The translations under genes were made by a program, and so were the position numbers. 6,747 bases of DNA from Burkholderiaceae bacterium. GTDB taxonomy: Bacteria > Pseudomonadota > Gammaproteobacteria > Burkholderiales > Burkholderiaceae. Position 1 is the stretch's first letter; each line of letters opens with the position of its first letter. Positions 1-5,643 of the stretch are shown here, piece after piece. Below the pieces are notes generated by a model, which was not told the origin of the DNA, ran no database searches, and saw only the letters and a list, made by a program, of their open reading frames with translations. The stretch lies in assembly GCA_022701845.1 (NCBI GenBank), contig JAKONS010000456.1:1-6747 (forward strand). Reading direction: 5' to 3'.

Positions 1-469
1 CCGGCTGCGGGTGCCCAACGCCTGGGTGATCGGCCCGCTGCTGGTCAGCATCGCGCTCACCGCCGGCGGGGTGCAATGGTCGATCGCGCCGCGCTGGATG
101 GTCAACATCGGCCAGCTGATGATCGGCTGCGCCCTGGGCATCCGCTTCAACCGCGCCTTCATGCGCACCGCGCCGCGCTACATGGCCAGCGTGGGGGTGG
201 TGTCGCTGTTGGTGATGGTGGTGATGGCGGCATTCGGCATGGCACTGTCGTGGGCCAGCGGCATACCGGCGCCCACCGCGGTGCTGGCCACCGCGCCCGG
301 CGGCATCGCCGAGATGAGCCTGACCGCCAAGGTGCTGCAATTCGGCGTGCCGCTGGTCACCGTGTTCCATGTGTCGCGGGTGCTGGCGCTGGTGATCGCC
401 ATCGGCCCGCTCTACGCGGCGATGCGGCCCTGGCTGGAGCGCGAGCCGCAGCGGCCCGCCGGCGCCTGA
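1..469 (+). CDS. AbrB-family membrane protein, C-terminal part (5' truncated)
   Basis: The reading frame is open to the left window edge (first full codon at position 2) and ends at TGA 467-469, so only about 155 C-terminal residues are visible. The GTG at 11 is an internal valine, not a convincing start, because the preceding codons (R-L-R) fit the family. Visible features are several hydrophobic segments (around AWVIGPLLVSIALTAGG, MVNIGQLMIGCALG, VGVVSLLVMVVMAAFGMAL and the final VSRVLALVIAIGPLYAAM) and the motif APGGIAEMSLTAKVL. That motif is characteristic of the duplicated domain of AbrB/COG3180 proteins, often annotated as 'AbrB family transcriptional regulator' or 'putative ammonia monooxygenase' although they look like integral membrane transporters. 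Substrate is unknown. It converges on the sia-like operon and does not look functionally tied to it. The family call is from motif recognition; the missing N-terminal half cannot be assessed. Confidence 0.8.
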   Translation, partial: RLRVPNAWVIGPLLVSIALTAGGVQWSIAPRWMVNIGQLMIGCALGIRFNRAFMRTAPRYMASVGVVSLLVMVVMAAFGMALSWASGIPAPTAVLATAPGGIAEMSLTAKVLQFGVPLVTVFHVSRVLALVIAIGPLYAAMRPWLEREPQRPAGA

Positions 470-470
470 C

Positions 471-488
471 GACGCCCGCGCGGGCGTC
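471..488. terminator. Perfect 18-bp palindrome between convergent genes, possible bidirectional terminator
   Basis: GACGCCCGCGCGGGCGTC is its own reverse complement and can fold as a 7-bp GC stem with a GCGC loop. It lies in the 28-bp gap between the stop of the AbrB-family gene (469) and the stop of the EAL gene (498). Copies of the self-complementary GGCGCC flank it at 461-466 and 491-496 and could lengthen the stem with a small internal bulge. There is no T-run on either side, so it is not a textbook intrinsic terminator. Its placement at a convergent junction is the main support. Confidence 0.45.
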
Positions 489-497
489 CCGGCGCCG

Positions 498-2300
498 TCA
501 GGCGTTCGCGGCGCGGGTGGCCCCGGCCTGGCTGCGCAGCCATCCCACCAGCGCCTCCTCCGCCATCGGCCGGGCGATGTGGAAGCCCTGGCCCTGGTGG
601 CAGCCGATGGCCAGCAGCGCCTGGCAGATGGCGCCGTCCTCGATGCCCTCGGCCAGCACCTCCAGCCCCAGCTTGCGGCCCAGCTGGGCCACCATCTCGG
701 CGATGCGCGCGCCGTCGGTCTCGCCGAGCTGGCGCACGAAGGCGCGGTCGATCTTGATGCGGTCCAGCGGCAGCCGCTCCAGGCAGCTCAGCGACGAATA
801 GCCGGTGCCGAAATCGTCGATGGCGATCGAGATGCCGCGGGCGCGCAGTGCACCCAGCGTGGCCTCCAGCAGCTCGGTCGGCAGCACCGCCACCGATTCG
901 GTGATCTCCAGCTCCAGGTGGTGGCCCTGCAGCCCGGCGCGGGCCAGCGCGGTGCAGACCCGGTCGTGGAAGCGCGGATCGCGCAGCTGCACCATCGACA
1001 CGTTGATCGCCATGCGCTGCGGCGCCAGCCCGGCGTCGAGCAGCCGGCGCATGGTGGCGCAGGCGGTGTCGAGCACCCAGCGGCCCAGCGGCACGATTAG
1101 CCCGGAGTGCTCGGCCACCGGAATGAAGTGGTCCGGCGGCACCAGCTCCCCGGCCCGGGTGCGCCAGCGCGCCAGCGCCTCCAGCCCGATCAGCGCGCCG
1201 GTCAGCAGGTCGATCTGCGGCTGGTAGACCAGGAACAGCAGGCCGTCGTCGATGGCCGCGCGCAGGTCGGTCAGCAGCACCGCCCGCGCCCGCGCCTCGG
1301 TGCCCATGTCGTCGAGGTACTGCAGGGCGCCGCCGCGGTGGTCGCGCTTGGCCCGCTTCAGGGCGATGGTGGCGTCCTTCACCAGGTCGGCACCGGCCTG
1401 CGCGTCGCCGGTCAGCAGCACATAGCCGCAGGTCAGCGACACGTTGAAAGGCACGCCCTCGATGCTGAACGGCTGGCCGGTGCAGGCCAGCAGCCGCGCC
1501 AGGTCGACCTGCGCCGCCGGCCCCAGCACGCCGAAGGTGTCGGGGCCGACGCGCGCCAGCAGCACCTCGCCGGCCAGGGCGGCGTCCAGCCGGCGGGCCA
1601 CGGTTTCCAGCAGGCGGTCGCCGAAGCGGTGGCCCATCACCTCGTTGGCGGCGCTGAACTCGTCGATGTCGAGCAGCGCCAGCAGATGGTCGTGCCCGCC
1701 CTCGCGCACATGCCGGTCGACCTGCTCGACGAAGTGCGCCCGGTTGGGCAGCCGCACCAGCGGGTCGAAATACGCCTGGCCGCTGAGCCGGCGCAGCTGG
1801 CACAGCCGCTCGTAGGCATGCAGCGCGGCGGCGGCCAGCGCCAGCAGGCGGCTGCCCGCCATCTCGCCGCGGCCACGGAAGTCGCCGATGTCGTGGCGCA
1901 GCAGCGCCTCCAGCGGCGGCGGCGCCTCGCCTTCGGCGCACAGCAGCACCACCCGGATGTCGGCCAGCCCGGCGGTGCGGCGGACGAATTCCACCAGCTC
2001 CAGGCCGAGCGCCTGCTCCAGCAGCAGCACCGCCACGTCGGCGCCGCTGTCGCGCTGGCGCAGCAGCGTGGCACGCGCCTGTTCGGCGCTTTCGGCATGC
2101 AGCACCGCGAAGCTGCGGTCGAACGCGGTCTGGCCGCGCTCCAGCGCGGTGACGGCGGCGGCATGCATGCCGGCGTCGCGATCCACCACCAGCACCTGGC
2201 AGGCGGGCAGCGCGTCGGCCGGCGCGGCCGGTGCGGCGTCGGCGATGCCGGCGAGCGAGGCCCGGCCGACCGACCAGCCGGCGTGTTGCAGCGCGCTCAT
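498..2300 (-). CDS. REC-like / degenerate GGDEF / EAL c-di-GMP phosphodiesterase
   Basis: A 600-residue soluble protein predicted to hydrolyse cyclic di-GMP to pGpG. Residues about 34-145 resemble a receiver domain (CQVLVVDRD start, ILL-type strands), but the phosphoacceptor aspartate position appears to be Glu95 (LLLEQALG). The following helix (EMAGSRLL...AYERL, about 147-166) resembles the linker of REC-DUF3369 proteins. Residues about 175-330 are a GGDEF fold with DPLVRLPNR (179-187) and DIDEF (211-215), but the active-site loop reads GPDTF (252-256), so it should not make c-di-GMP. The EAL domain (about 340-590) keeps the key residues: EAL 374-376, Asn433, Glu468, Asp495-Asp496, Lys516, Glu551 and the QGQGF motif 569-573. 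The ATG at 2300 is chosen because it overlaps the siaD-like stop in an ATGA junction; the same frame stays open far upstream, but that is a high-GC artefact. It is the last gene of the operon. The pairing with a cyclase is seen; its regulation by SiaC or SiaD is inference. Confidence 0.92.
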   Translation of the reverse strand: MSALQHAGWSVGRASLAGIADAAPAAPADALPACQVLVVDRDAGMHAAAVTALERGQTAFDRSFAVLHAESAEQARATLLRQRDSGADVAVLLLEQALGLELVEFVRRTAGLADIRVVLLCAEGEAPPPLEALLRHDIGDFRGRGEMAGSRLLALAAAALHAYERLCQLRRLSGQAYFDPLVRLPNRAHFVEQVDRHVREGGHDHLLALLDIDEFSAANEVMGHRFGDRLLETVARRLDAALAGEVLLARVGPDTFGVLGPAAQVDLARLLACTGQPFSIEGVPFNVSLTCGYVLLTGDAQAGADLVKDATIALKRAKRDHRGGALQYLDDMGTEARARAVLLTDLRAAIDDGLLFLVYQPQIDLLTGALIGLEALARWRTRAGELVPPDHFIPVAEHSGLIVPLGRWVLDTACATMRRLLDAGLAPQRMAINVSMVQLRDPRFHDRVCTALARAGLQGHHLELEITESVAVLPTELLEATLGALRARGISIAIDDFGTGYSSLSCLERLPLDRIKIDRAFVRQLGETDGARIAEMVAQLGRKLGLEVLAEGIEDGAICQALLAIGCHQGQGFHIARPMAEEALVGWLRSQAGATRAANA

Positions 2301-3109
2301 GCGGCGGGCGTCTGCCGCGGCTCGGGCGCCTGCGCCACCTGGTTGCGCCCGCCACGCTTGGCCCGGTAGAGCGCCTCGTCGGCCAGGTTGTAGGCGTCGT
2401 CGAAATTGCCGCCGCGCGGCGCCCAGCACACGCCCACGCTGGCGGTGATGCGGCTGCCGTCGGGCAGGCCGAAGGCGCGCGCCTCGATGGCGCGGCGCAC
2501 GTCCTCGGCCAGCGCCACCGCGGCATCGCCGCCGCGGGCGGGCAGTAGCACGGTGAATTCCTCGCCGCCGACACGGCCGACCTGCGCGGATTGCGGCACC
2601 ACCTCCTGCAGGCAGGCCACCACGCCGACGATCACCCGGTCGCCGACCGGATGGCCGAAGCTGTCGTTGACCCGCTTGAAATGGTCGATGTCCAGCACGA
2701 TCAGCGCCAGATCCTGGGTGGCGAAGTCGCGGTTGACATGGTCGATGATGGCCGCGCGGTTCAGCACGCCGGTGAGCGGATCGTGGGTGGCGCGGTATTC
2801 CAGCTCGGTCGCCAGGTCCTGCAGGCGCTGGTTGAGCTGGCTCATCTCGCGCTCGGTGCGGTCGCTGCGGCGCACCAGGCGGCGGGTTTCGCGCAGCAGC
2901 CGCTCGAAGGAGCCGAGCAGGTCGCCCAGGGCCTGCCGGCAGTCGGCCGCTTCGGCACCGCAGGCGTCGGCATGGGCGGCGCGGGCCGCCAGCAGTGCCC
3001 GGGTCTCGCGCTCGAAAATATCCTGTGGGTCGGCAATTTCCGGGGTGGCGGGCATCACGGGCAGTGCAGGCACGGCGCGGGCGCCCTGCCGCGGGTCGGC
3101 GAGTTCCAT
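2297..3109 (-). CDS. siaD: SiaD-type diguanylate cyclase (GGEEF)
   Basis: A 270-residue soluble diguanylate cyclase predicted to join two GTP into c-di-GMP. The N-terminal about 100 residues are helical and charged, including a likely coiled coil at about 60-105 (LGSFERLLRETRRLVRR and the stretch to LEYRATHD), where SiaC would be expected to act if the P. aeruginosa model holds. The catalytic GGDEF domain runs from about 105 to 258: DPLTGVLNR 110-118, DIDHFKRVND 140-149, active-site loop GGEEF 181-185, and the closing ALYRAKRGGRNQV 246-258. The usual inhibitory RxxD motif before the active site is absent; the aligned residues read PQSA (172-175). It begins directly after the siaC stop (TAGATG, zero spacing), and an AAGG about 9 nt upstream inside the end of siaC can serve as ribosome binding site. 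The gene call siaD rests on domain content plus position after siaA-B-C; single-domain cyclases are otherwise hard to name. Confidence 0.9.
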   Translation of the reverse strand: MELADPRQGARAVPALPVMPATPEIADPQDIFERETRALLAARAAHADACGAEAADCRQALGDLLGSFERLLRETRRLVRRSDRTEREMSQLNQRLQDLATELEYRATHDPLTGVLNRAAIIDHVNRDFATQDLALIVLDIDHFKRVNDSFGHPVGDRVIVGVVACLQEVVPQSAQVGRVGGEEFTVLLPARGGDAAVALAEDVRRAIEARAFGLPDGSRITASVGVCWAPRGGNFDDAYNLADEALYRAKRGGRNQVAQAPEPRQTPAA

Positions 3110-3112
3110 CTA
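3107..3112 (-). other. siaC/siaD stop-start junction (TAGATG), likely translational coupling
   Basis: On the minus strand the TAG stop of siaC (3112-3110) is followed at once by the ATG of siaD (3109-3107). An AAGG in the last codons of siaC is the only visible ribosome binding site for siaD. Coupling would tie the amount of cyclase to that of its activator; this functional reading is inference. Confidence 0.6.
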
Positions 3113-3499
3113 GGAAGCCTTCACCGCATGGCTGACGAAGGCGATGGCCGGGAAGTCCTCGCTCAGCTCCTGGCCGAACTCGAGGATGGTGTCGTCCTCC
3201 TCGTCGTGGAACCAGTTCAGGGTGACGCTGTCGCCGGCCTCGGCCGCGTCGTTCAGCGCCTCGATCAGGTTGAACAGCATCTTGGTGCTGGAGCTGTTGA
3301 AGTAGGCCAGCGCGATGTTCACCTCGATGCGGCGGGCCTCCTGGCGCGCCAGGTATTCCTTGAGCCGGGCGATGACGCCGCCGTAGAAAGCGGCGGCGTT
3401 CTCGGGATAGGACTCGCCGCGCAGGGCGAGCGCATGGGTGTCGAACTTGAAATCGACTTCCGGGGAACTGGGTGTCGGGGCGATGTAGAGGTTGTCCAT
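3110..3499 (-). CDS. siaC: SiaC-type regulatory phosphoprotein (DUF1987)
   Basis: A 129-residue cytoplasmic protein of the SiaC/DUF1987 family. In P. aeruginosa, SiaC is phosphorylated on a threonine by SiaB and dephosphorylated by SiaA, and the unphosphorylated form binds and activates the cyclase SiaD. Family features seen here are the N-terminal APTPSSPEVDFKFD (7-20), the GESYPEN motif (28-34), helix YGGVIARLKEYL (39-50), the central ALAYFNSSSTKML (63-75) and an acidic C-terminal part (WFHDEEDDTILEFGQ, 96-110). Family members that I recall read YFNTSS at the phospho-site; here the corresponding residue is Ser69, so phosphorylation may occur on serine. Length matches the family. The ATG at 3499 has a GAG-type ribosome binding site 8 nt upstream (CCGAGATCCTGG). 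The gene is 59 bp downstream of siaB and abuts siaD. Confidence 0.9.
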   Translation of the reverse strand: MDNLYIAPTPSSPEVDFKFDTHALALRGESYPENAAAFYGGVIARLKEYLARQEARRIEVNIALAYFNSSSTKMLFNLIEALNDAAEAGDSVTLNWFHDEEDDTILEFGQELSEDFPAIAFVSHAVKAS

Positions 3500-3512
3500 C
3501 CAGGATCTCGGT

Positions 3513-3538
3513 TCGGTGCCGTGGTGTCGGTGCCGTGG
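3513..3538. repeat. 14-bp-period tandem duplication in the siaB-siaC gap
   Basis: TCGGTGCCGTGG occurs twice, at 3513-3524 and 3527-3538, separated by TG. It lies within the 59-bp gap between siaB and siaC, about 14 bp upstream of the siaC start. It may be a replication-slippage duplication that lengthened the gap; a regulatory role cannot be shown from sequence alone. Confidence 0.75.
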
Positions 3539-3558
3539 GTGAATGGCGATGCGGCCGG

Positions 3559-4131
3559 TCAGATCGCGGCCTTGAGATAGAACATCGGGGAGGCGCCGAC
3601 CGGGTCGGCGGGCTCGAAGTCGAATTCGAGCGGCTCGCGTGCATCGCGCGCCACGGTCAGGAAGCCCATGCCGGCGCCCTTGCTGCCGGCCGGCGTTTCC
3701 TCGCGCAGCGTCTGGCGGTAGGCCAGCTTGATCTCGTCGAGCGTCATGCTGCGCAGCGCGTCGAGCTTCTCGCGCAGTTCCTCGGCGATGGCCGGCTCGA
3801 CCGGGTTGGCGCACAGCAGCAGGAAGCTGCCGTCGTCCTCGCGGCGGATGCACACCGAGCCGTGGCGCAATTCGCCTTCGTGCTGGCTGGGCGGGGTGAG
3901 CGCGTCGGAGGAGTAATGCACGATGTTCTGCGCCATTTCCACGAACGACGAGAACAGCTTGCGCCGGGTCGGCCCGGCCACGCCGGCGACTTCCAGCTGC
4001 AGTTTCACCGCCTCCGCCATGGCCGCGACGATGTGCTGGGAGAAGTAGCCGACATAATAAAAAATCACCTGGTGCTGGTGCGCCAGGTTGAAGAACGAAC
4101 CGTATTTTTCGGCGAGCGCTTGGGAGGGCAT
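3559..4131 (-). CDS. siaB: SiaB-type protein kinase (HATPase-like, DUF6272)
   Basis: A 190-residue soluble protein that resembles SiaB, the kinase that phosphorylates SiaC in P. aeruginosa. It has a GHKL/HATPase-like fold related to anti-sigma-factor kinases and histidine kinases. Visible signatures are the N-terminal YGSFFNLAHQHQVIFYYVGYFSQ (10-32, typical of this family), an N-box-like helix SFVEMAQNIVHYSSD (62-76) with Glu65 and Asn69 in the metal/ATP-binding positions, a long helix (113-145) and a G-box-like GAGMGFL (152-158). The end (FDFEPADPVGASPMFYLKAAI) gives the final strand. The ATG at 4131 starts 20 bp after the siaA-like stop; a weak GGA ribosome binding site lies about 7 nt upstream. 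No histidine-kinase dimerisation domain is present, which fits a Ser/Thr kinase acting on a small partner. The family is recognised from motifs; kinase activity here is inferred from the family and the operon. Confidence 0.88.
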   Translation of the reverse strand: MPSQALAEKYGSFFNLAHQHQVIFYYVGYFSQHIVAAMAEAVKLQLEVAGVAGPTRRKLFSSFVEMAQNIVHYSSDALTPPSQHEGELRHGSVCIRREDDGSFLLLCANPVEPAIAEELREKLDALRSMTLDEIKLAYRQTLREETPAGSKGAGMGFLTVARDAREPLEFDFEPADPVGASPMFYLKAAI

Positions 4132-4151
4132 GGTTGTCCGGTGCGTGGTTA

Positions 4152-5480
4152 TCAGGTGCGAAAGCAGAAAAAGGTGAGATCGTCGCGCCGGTGGTTATCG
4201 CCCTGCCAGTGGCGCAGGCCTTCCAGCACCGCCTGATTCACCTGCTGCGCGGTAATCGCGGTAACCGCGTCGACGGGATTGACCGGATTGGCTGGGTTAA
4301 TCGGGTTAATCGGGTTATCCGGCTGCCCATCGGCCGTCAGGCTGCGCAGCAATATCTCCAGCACCCGCCGCTTGCCGAAGGCGATGCCGCGCGGCCCGCC
4401 CACCTGGTCGATCAGGCCGTCGGTGGTGACGAACACCAGGCTGCCGGCCGGCAACAGGATCTCCCGGTCGAGCCAGGCGAAGTCGAACGCGCTTTCGACA
4501 TAACCCACGCCCTTGCGCTGGCCCTCGACGATCTCCAGCGCCGCGGCACCCGGCCGCCACACGAACAGCGACAGCCGCGCGCCGGCGAACACCAGCCGGC
4601 CGGTCGCCGGCTCGAACCAGAAGGCGGCGGCGTCCATGCCGTCGTCGGAGCCGGTCGCATCGGGCGTGCGCTCCCCCTGCCCCAGCATCTGCTTGATGCT
4701 GCGGTTGACCGCGGCCAGCAGCCGGGCCGGGTCGCGCGGGCCGTGCTGGGCCACCGCCTGGTTCAGGGCGGCCGAGGCGATCAGCGTCATGAAGGCGCCC
4801 GGCACGCCGTGGCCGGTGCAGTCGGCCACGGTGGCGAACCAGCCGTCGGGCGCGGCGCTGAACTGGTAGAAATCGCCGCCGACGATGTCGCGCGGCTCCC
4901 ACACCAGGTCGGCATCCGGGCACACCGCCTGCAGCGCCTCGCGCGAGGCGCGCAATGTCGACTGCTGGATCACGCTGGCGTATTCGATGCTGTGCACCAT
5001 CTGGCGGTTGCGCGCGGCCTGCACCTCGGCCACCGCCCGCATCAGCTGCAGGCCGCCGCCGGTGCCGATGAAGTCGCCGTCGCGGGTGATGATGAAACCG
5101 TCGGCCAGCGCTTTTTCGCCGTGGGCCACCGCCTTGAAGGTGAGCGTCTCCAGGTCCATGCTCGATTCGACGATCAGCGGCTCCTTGTCCATGAAGGCGA
5201 TGCAGCTCTTGCGGCCGTAGAGCTCGTGGCGGAACGGCTGGCTCATCTGCGACATGAAGATGTCGCGGTTGATCAGCCCGATCGGCCGGCCGCCTTCCAG
5301 CACCGGCAGGCTGGCCAGGTCGCGGTGGCGGGTGAACAGCTCCATCACCTTCTCGTTAGTTTCCTCGGCGGTGAGGAACGGGGAGTCGCTGCAAAGCGCG
5401 TGGGCGTCGGGCTGCCGGAACCGGGGTCGGTATTCACTCAGATATTCGCGGGTTTCGCGCAATTCGCTGAATTGGGGCAT
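4152..5480 (-). CDS. siaA: SiaA-like PP2C/SpoIIE phosphatase with N-terminal CBS-like module
   Basis: A 442-residue protein predicted to dephosphorylate phospho-SiaC, which would switch the cyclase on. Residues about 25-150 look like a CBS-domain pair (SLPVLEGGRPIGLINRDIF 57-75; DGFIITRDGDFIGTGGGLQL 127-146) followed by a helical linker (about 147-185). The PPM/SpoIIE-type catalytic domain covers about 190-441 with metal-ligand motifs in place: EPRDIVGGDFY (195-205), VADCTGHGVPGAFMT (218-232), TTDGLIDQ (352-359) and RRDDLTFF (431-438). No transmembrane segment is seen, unlike P. aeruginosa SiaA, which is a membrane protein with a HAMP domain. Residues 389-403 form a five-fold NPx repeat. The ATG at 5480 (MPQFSEL) is preferred over an upstream in-frame ATG at 5582, because the 34 extra residues are basic, low-complexity and overlap the A+T-richer spacer. 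It is the first gene of the operon. The symbol rests on gene order and the catalytic domain; the N-terminus is not that of classical SiaA. Confidence 0.85.
   Translation of the reverse strand: MPQFSELRETREYLSEYRPRFRQPDAHALCSDSPFLTAEETNEKVMELFTRHRDLASLPVLEGGRPIGLINRDIFMSQMSQPFRHELYGRKSCIAFMDKEPLIVESSMDLETLTFKAVAHGEKALADGFIITRDGDFIGTGGGLQLMRAVAEVQAARNRQMVHSIEYASVIQQSTLRASREALQAVCPDADLVWEPRDIVGGDFYQFSAAPDGWFATVADCTGHGVPGAFMTLIASAALNQAVAQHGPRDPARLLAAVNRSIKQMLGQGERTPDATGSDDGMDAAAFWFEPATGRLVFAGARLSLFVWRPGAAALEIVEGQRKGVGYVESAFDFAWLDREILLPAGSLVFVTTDGLIDQVGGPRGIAFGKRRVLEILLRSLTADGQPDNPINPINPANPVNPVDAVTAITAQQVNQAVLEGLRHWQGDNHRRDDLTFFCFRT
4272..4316. repeat. 9-bp tandem repeat in siaA-like gene encoding NPx units
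   Basis: Five imperfect 9-bp units run through this stretch, on the plus strand GACGGGATT, GACCGGATT, GGCTGGGTT, AATCGGGTT, AATCGGGTT. On the coding strand each unit specifies Asn-Pro-hydrophobic, giving N-P-I, N-P-I, N-P-A, N-P-V, N-P-V at residues 389-403. The repeat sits between the TTDG motif and the final RRDD motif of the phosphatase, probably in a surface loop. The unit length keeps the frame, so copy number can change without breaking the gene. Confidence 0.85.
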
Positions 5481-5643
5481 GCGGGCGCTTCGTGGGGAAA
5501 AACCCGCCGATGCTAGGCGCGCCGTATTTAAGGACGATGACAGGCGCCGCCCCGGCCGACACGCCGTGCACGCCCAGGGCATTTATGCGTGCGAAAGTCT
5601 TTAAAAGAACAACGGCATGCAGGTCGCGTCGTTAAAATAAAGC
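5481..5643. promoter_or_regulatory. Divergent promoter region between the sia-like operon and a secreted-protein gene
   Basis: This 163-bp gap separates two divergent genes and is the only sizeable non-coding stretch before the operon, so the promoter of the five minus-strand genes should lie here. It contains A+T-rich patches that stand out in the window: GTATTTAAGG (5524-5533), ATTTATGCG (5581-5589), TCTTTAAAAGAAC (5598-5610) and GTTAAAATAAAG (5631-5642). The last is next to the plus-strand start and may hold its -10 element. No pair of well-spaced -35/-10 boxes is convincing on either strand, so no exact promoter is called. Confidence 0.5.

Noticed and set aside
412..2574. A 720-codon minus-strand frame overlapping the EAL gene
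   Set aside because: It is extremely Arg/Pro/Ala/Gly-rich and has no domain signal; it is a frame-shifted shadow of the EAL gene.
498..3644. A stop-free minus-strand frame of 1048 codons that extends the EAL protein upstream through siaD, siaC and part of siaB
   Set aside because: Upstream of 2300 the translation is Arg/Pro/Ala-rich low complexity without domains, and it overlaps three genes with clear family motifs in other frames. The ATGA junction marks the real start. It is a high-GC artefact.
4134..5516. A 460-codon plus-strand frame opposite the phosphatase gene, and a similar 420-codon frame at 1107-2369 opposite the EAL gene
   Set aside because: Both are His/Gln/Arg/Ala-rich with no recognisable domain, and each mirrors a real gene with intact catalytic motifs on the other strand.
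5481..5582. Extension of the phosphatase N-terminus to the ATG at 5582
   Set aside because: The added residues show no conserved pattern and include the A+T-richer spacer where the promoter is expected. The ATG at 5480 is more plausible, although its ribosome binding site is weak.
5581..5607. A sigma-28 (FliA)-like promoter on the minus strand (TAAAGACT followed by GCATAAAT)
   Set aside because: The spacing between the two parts is about 7 nt instead of the usual 11 and the second half fits the consensus poorly.
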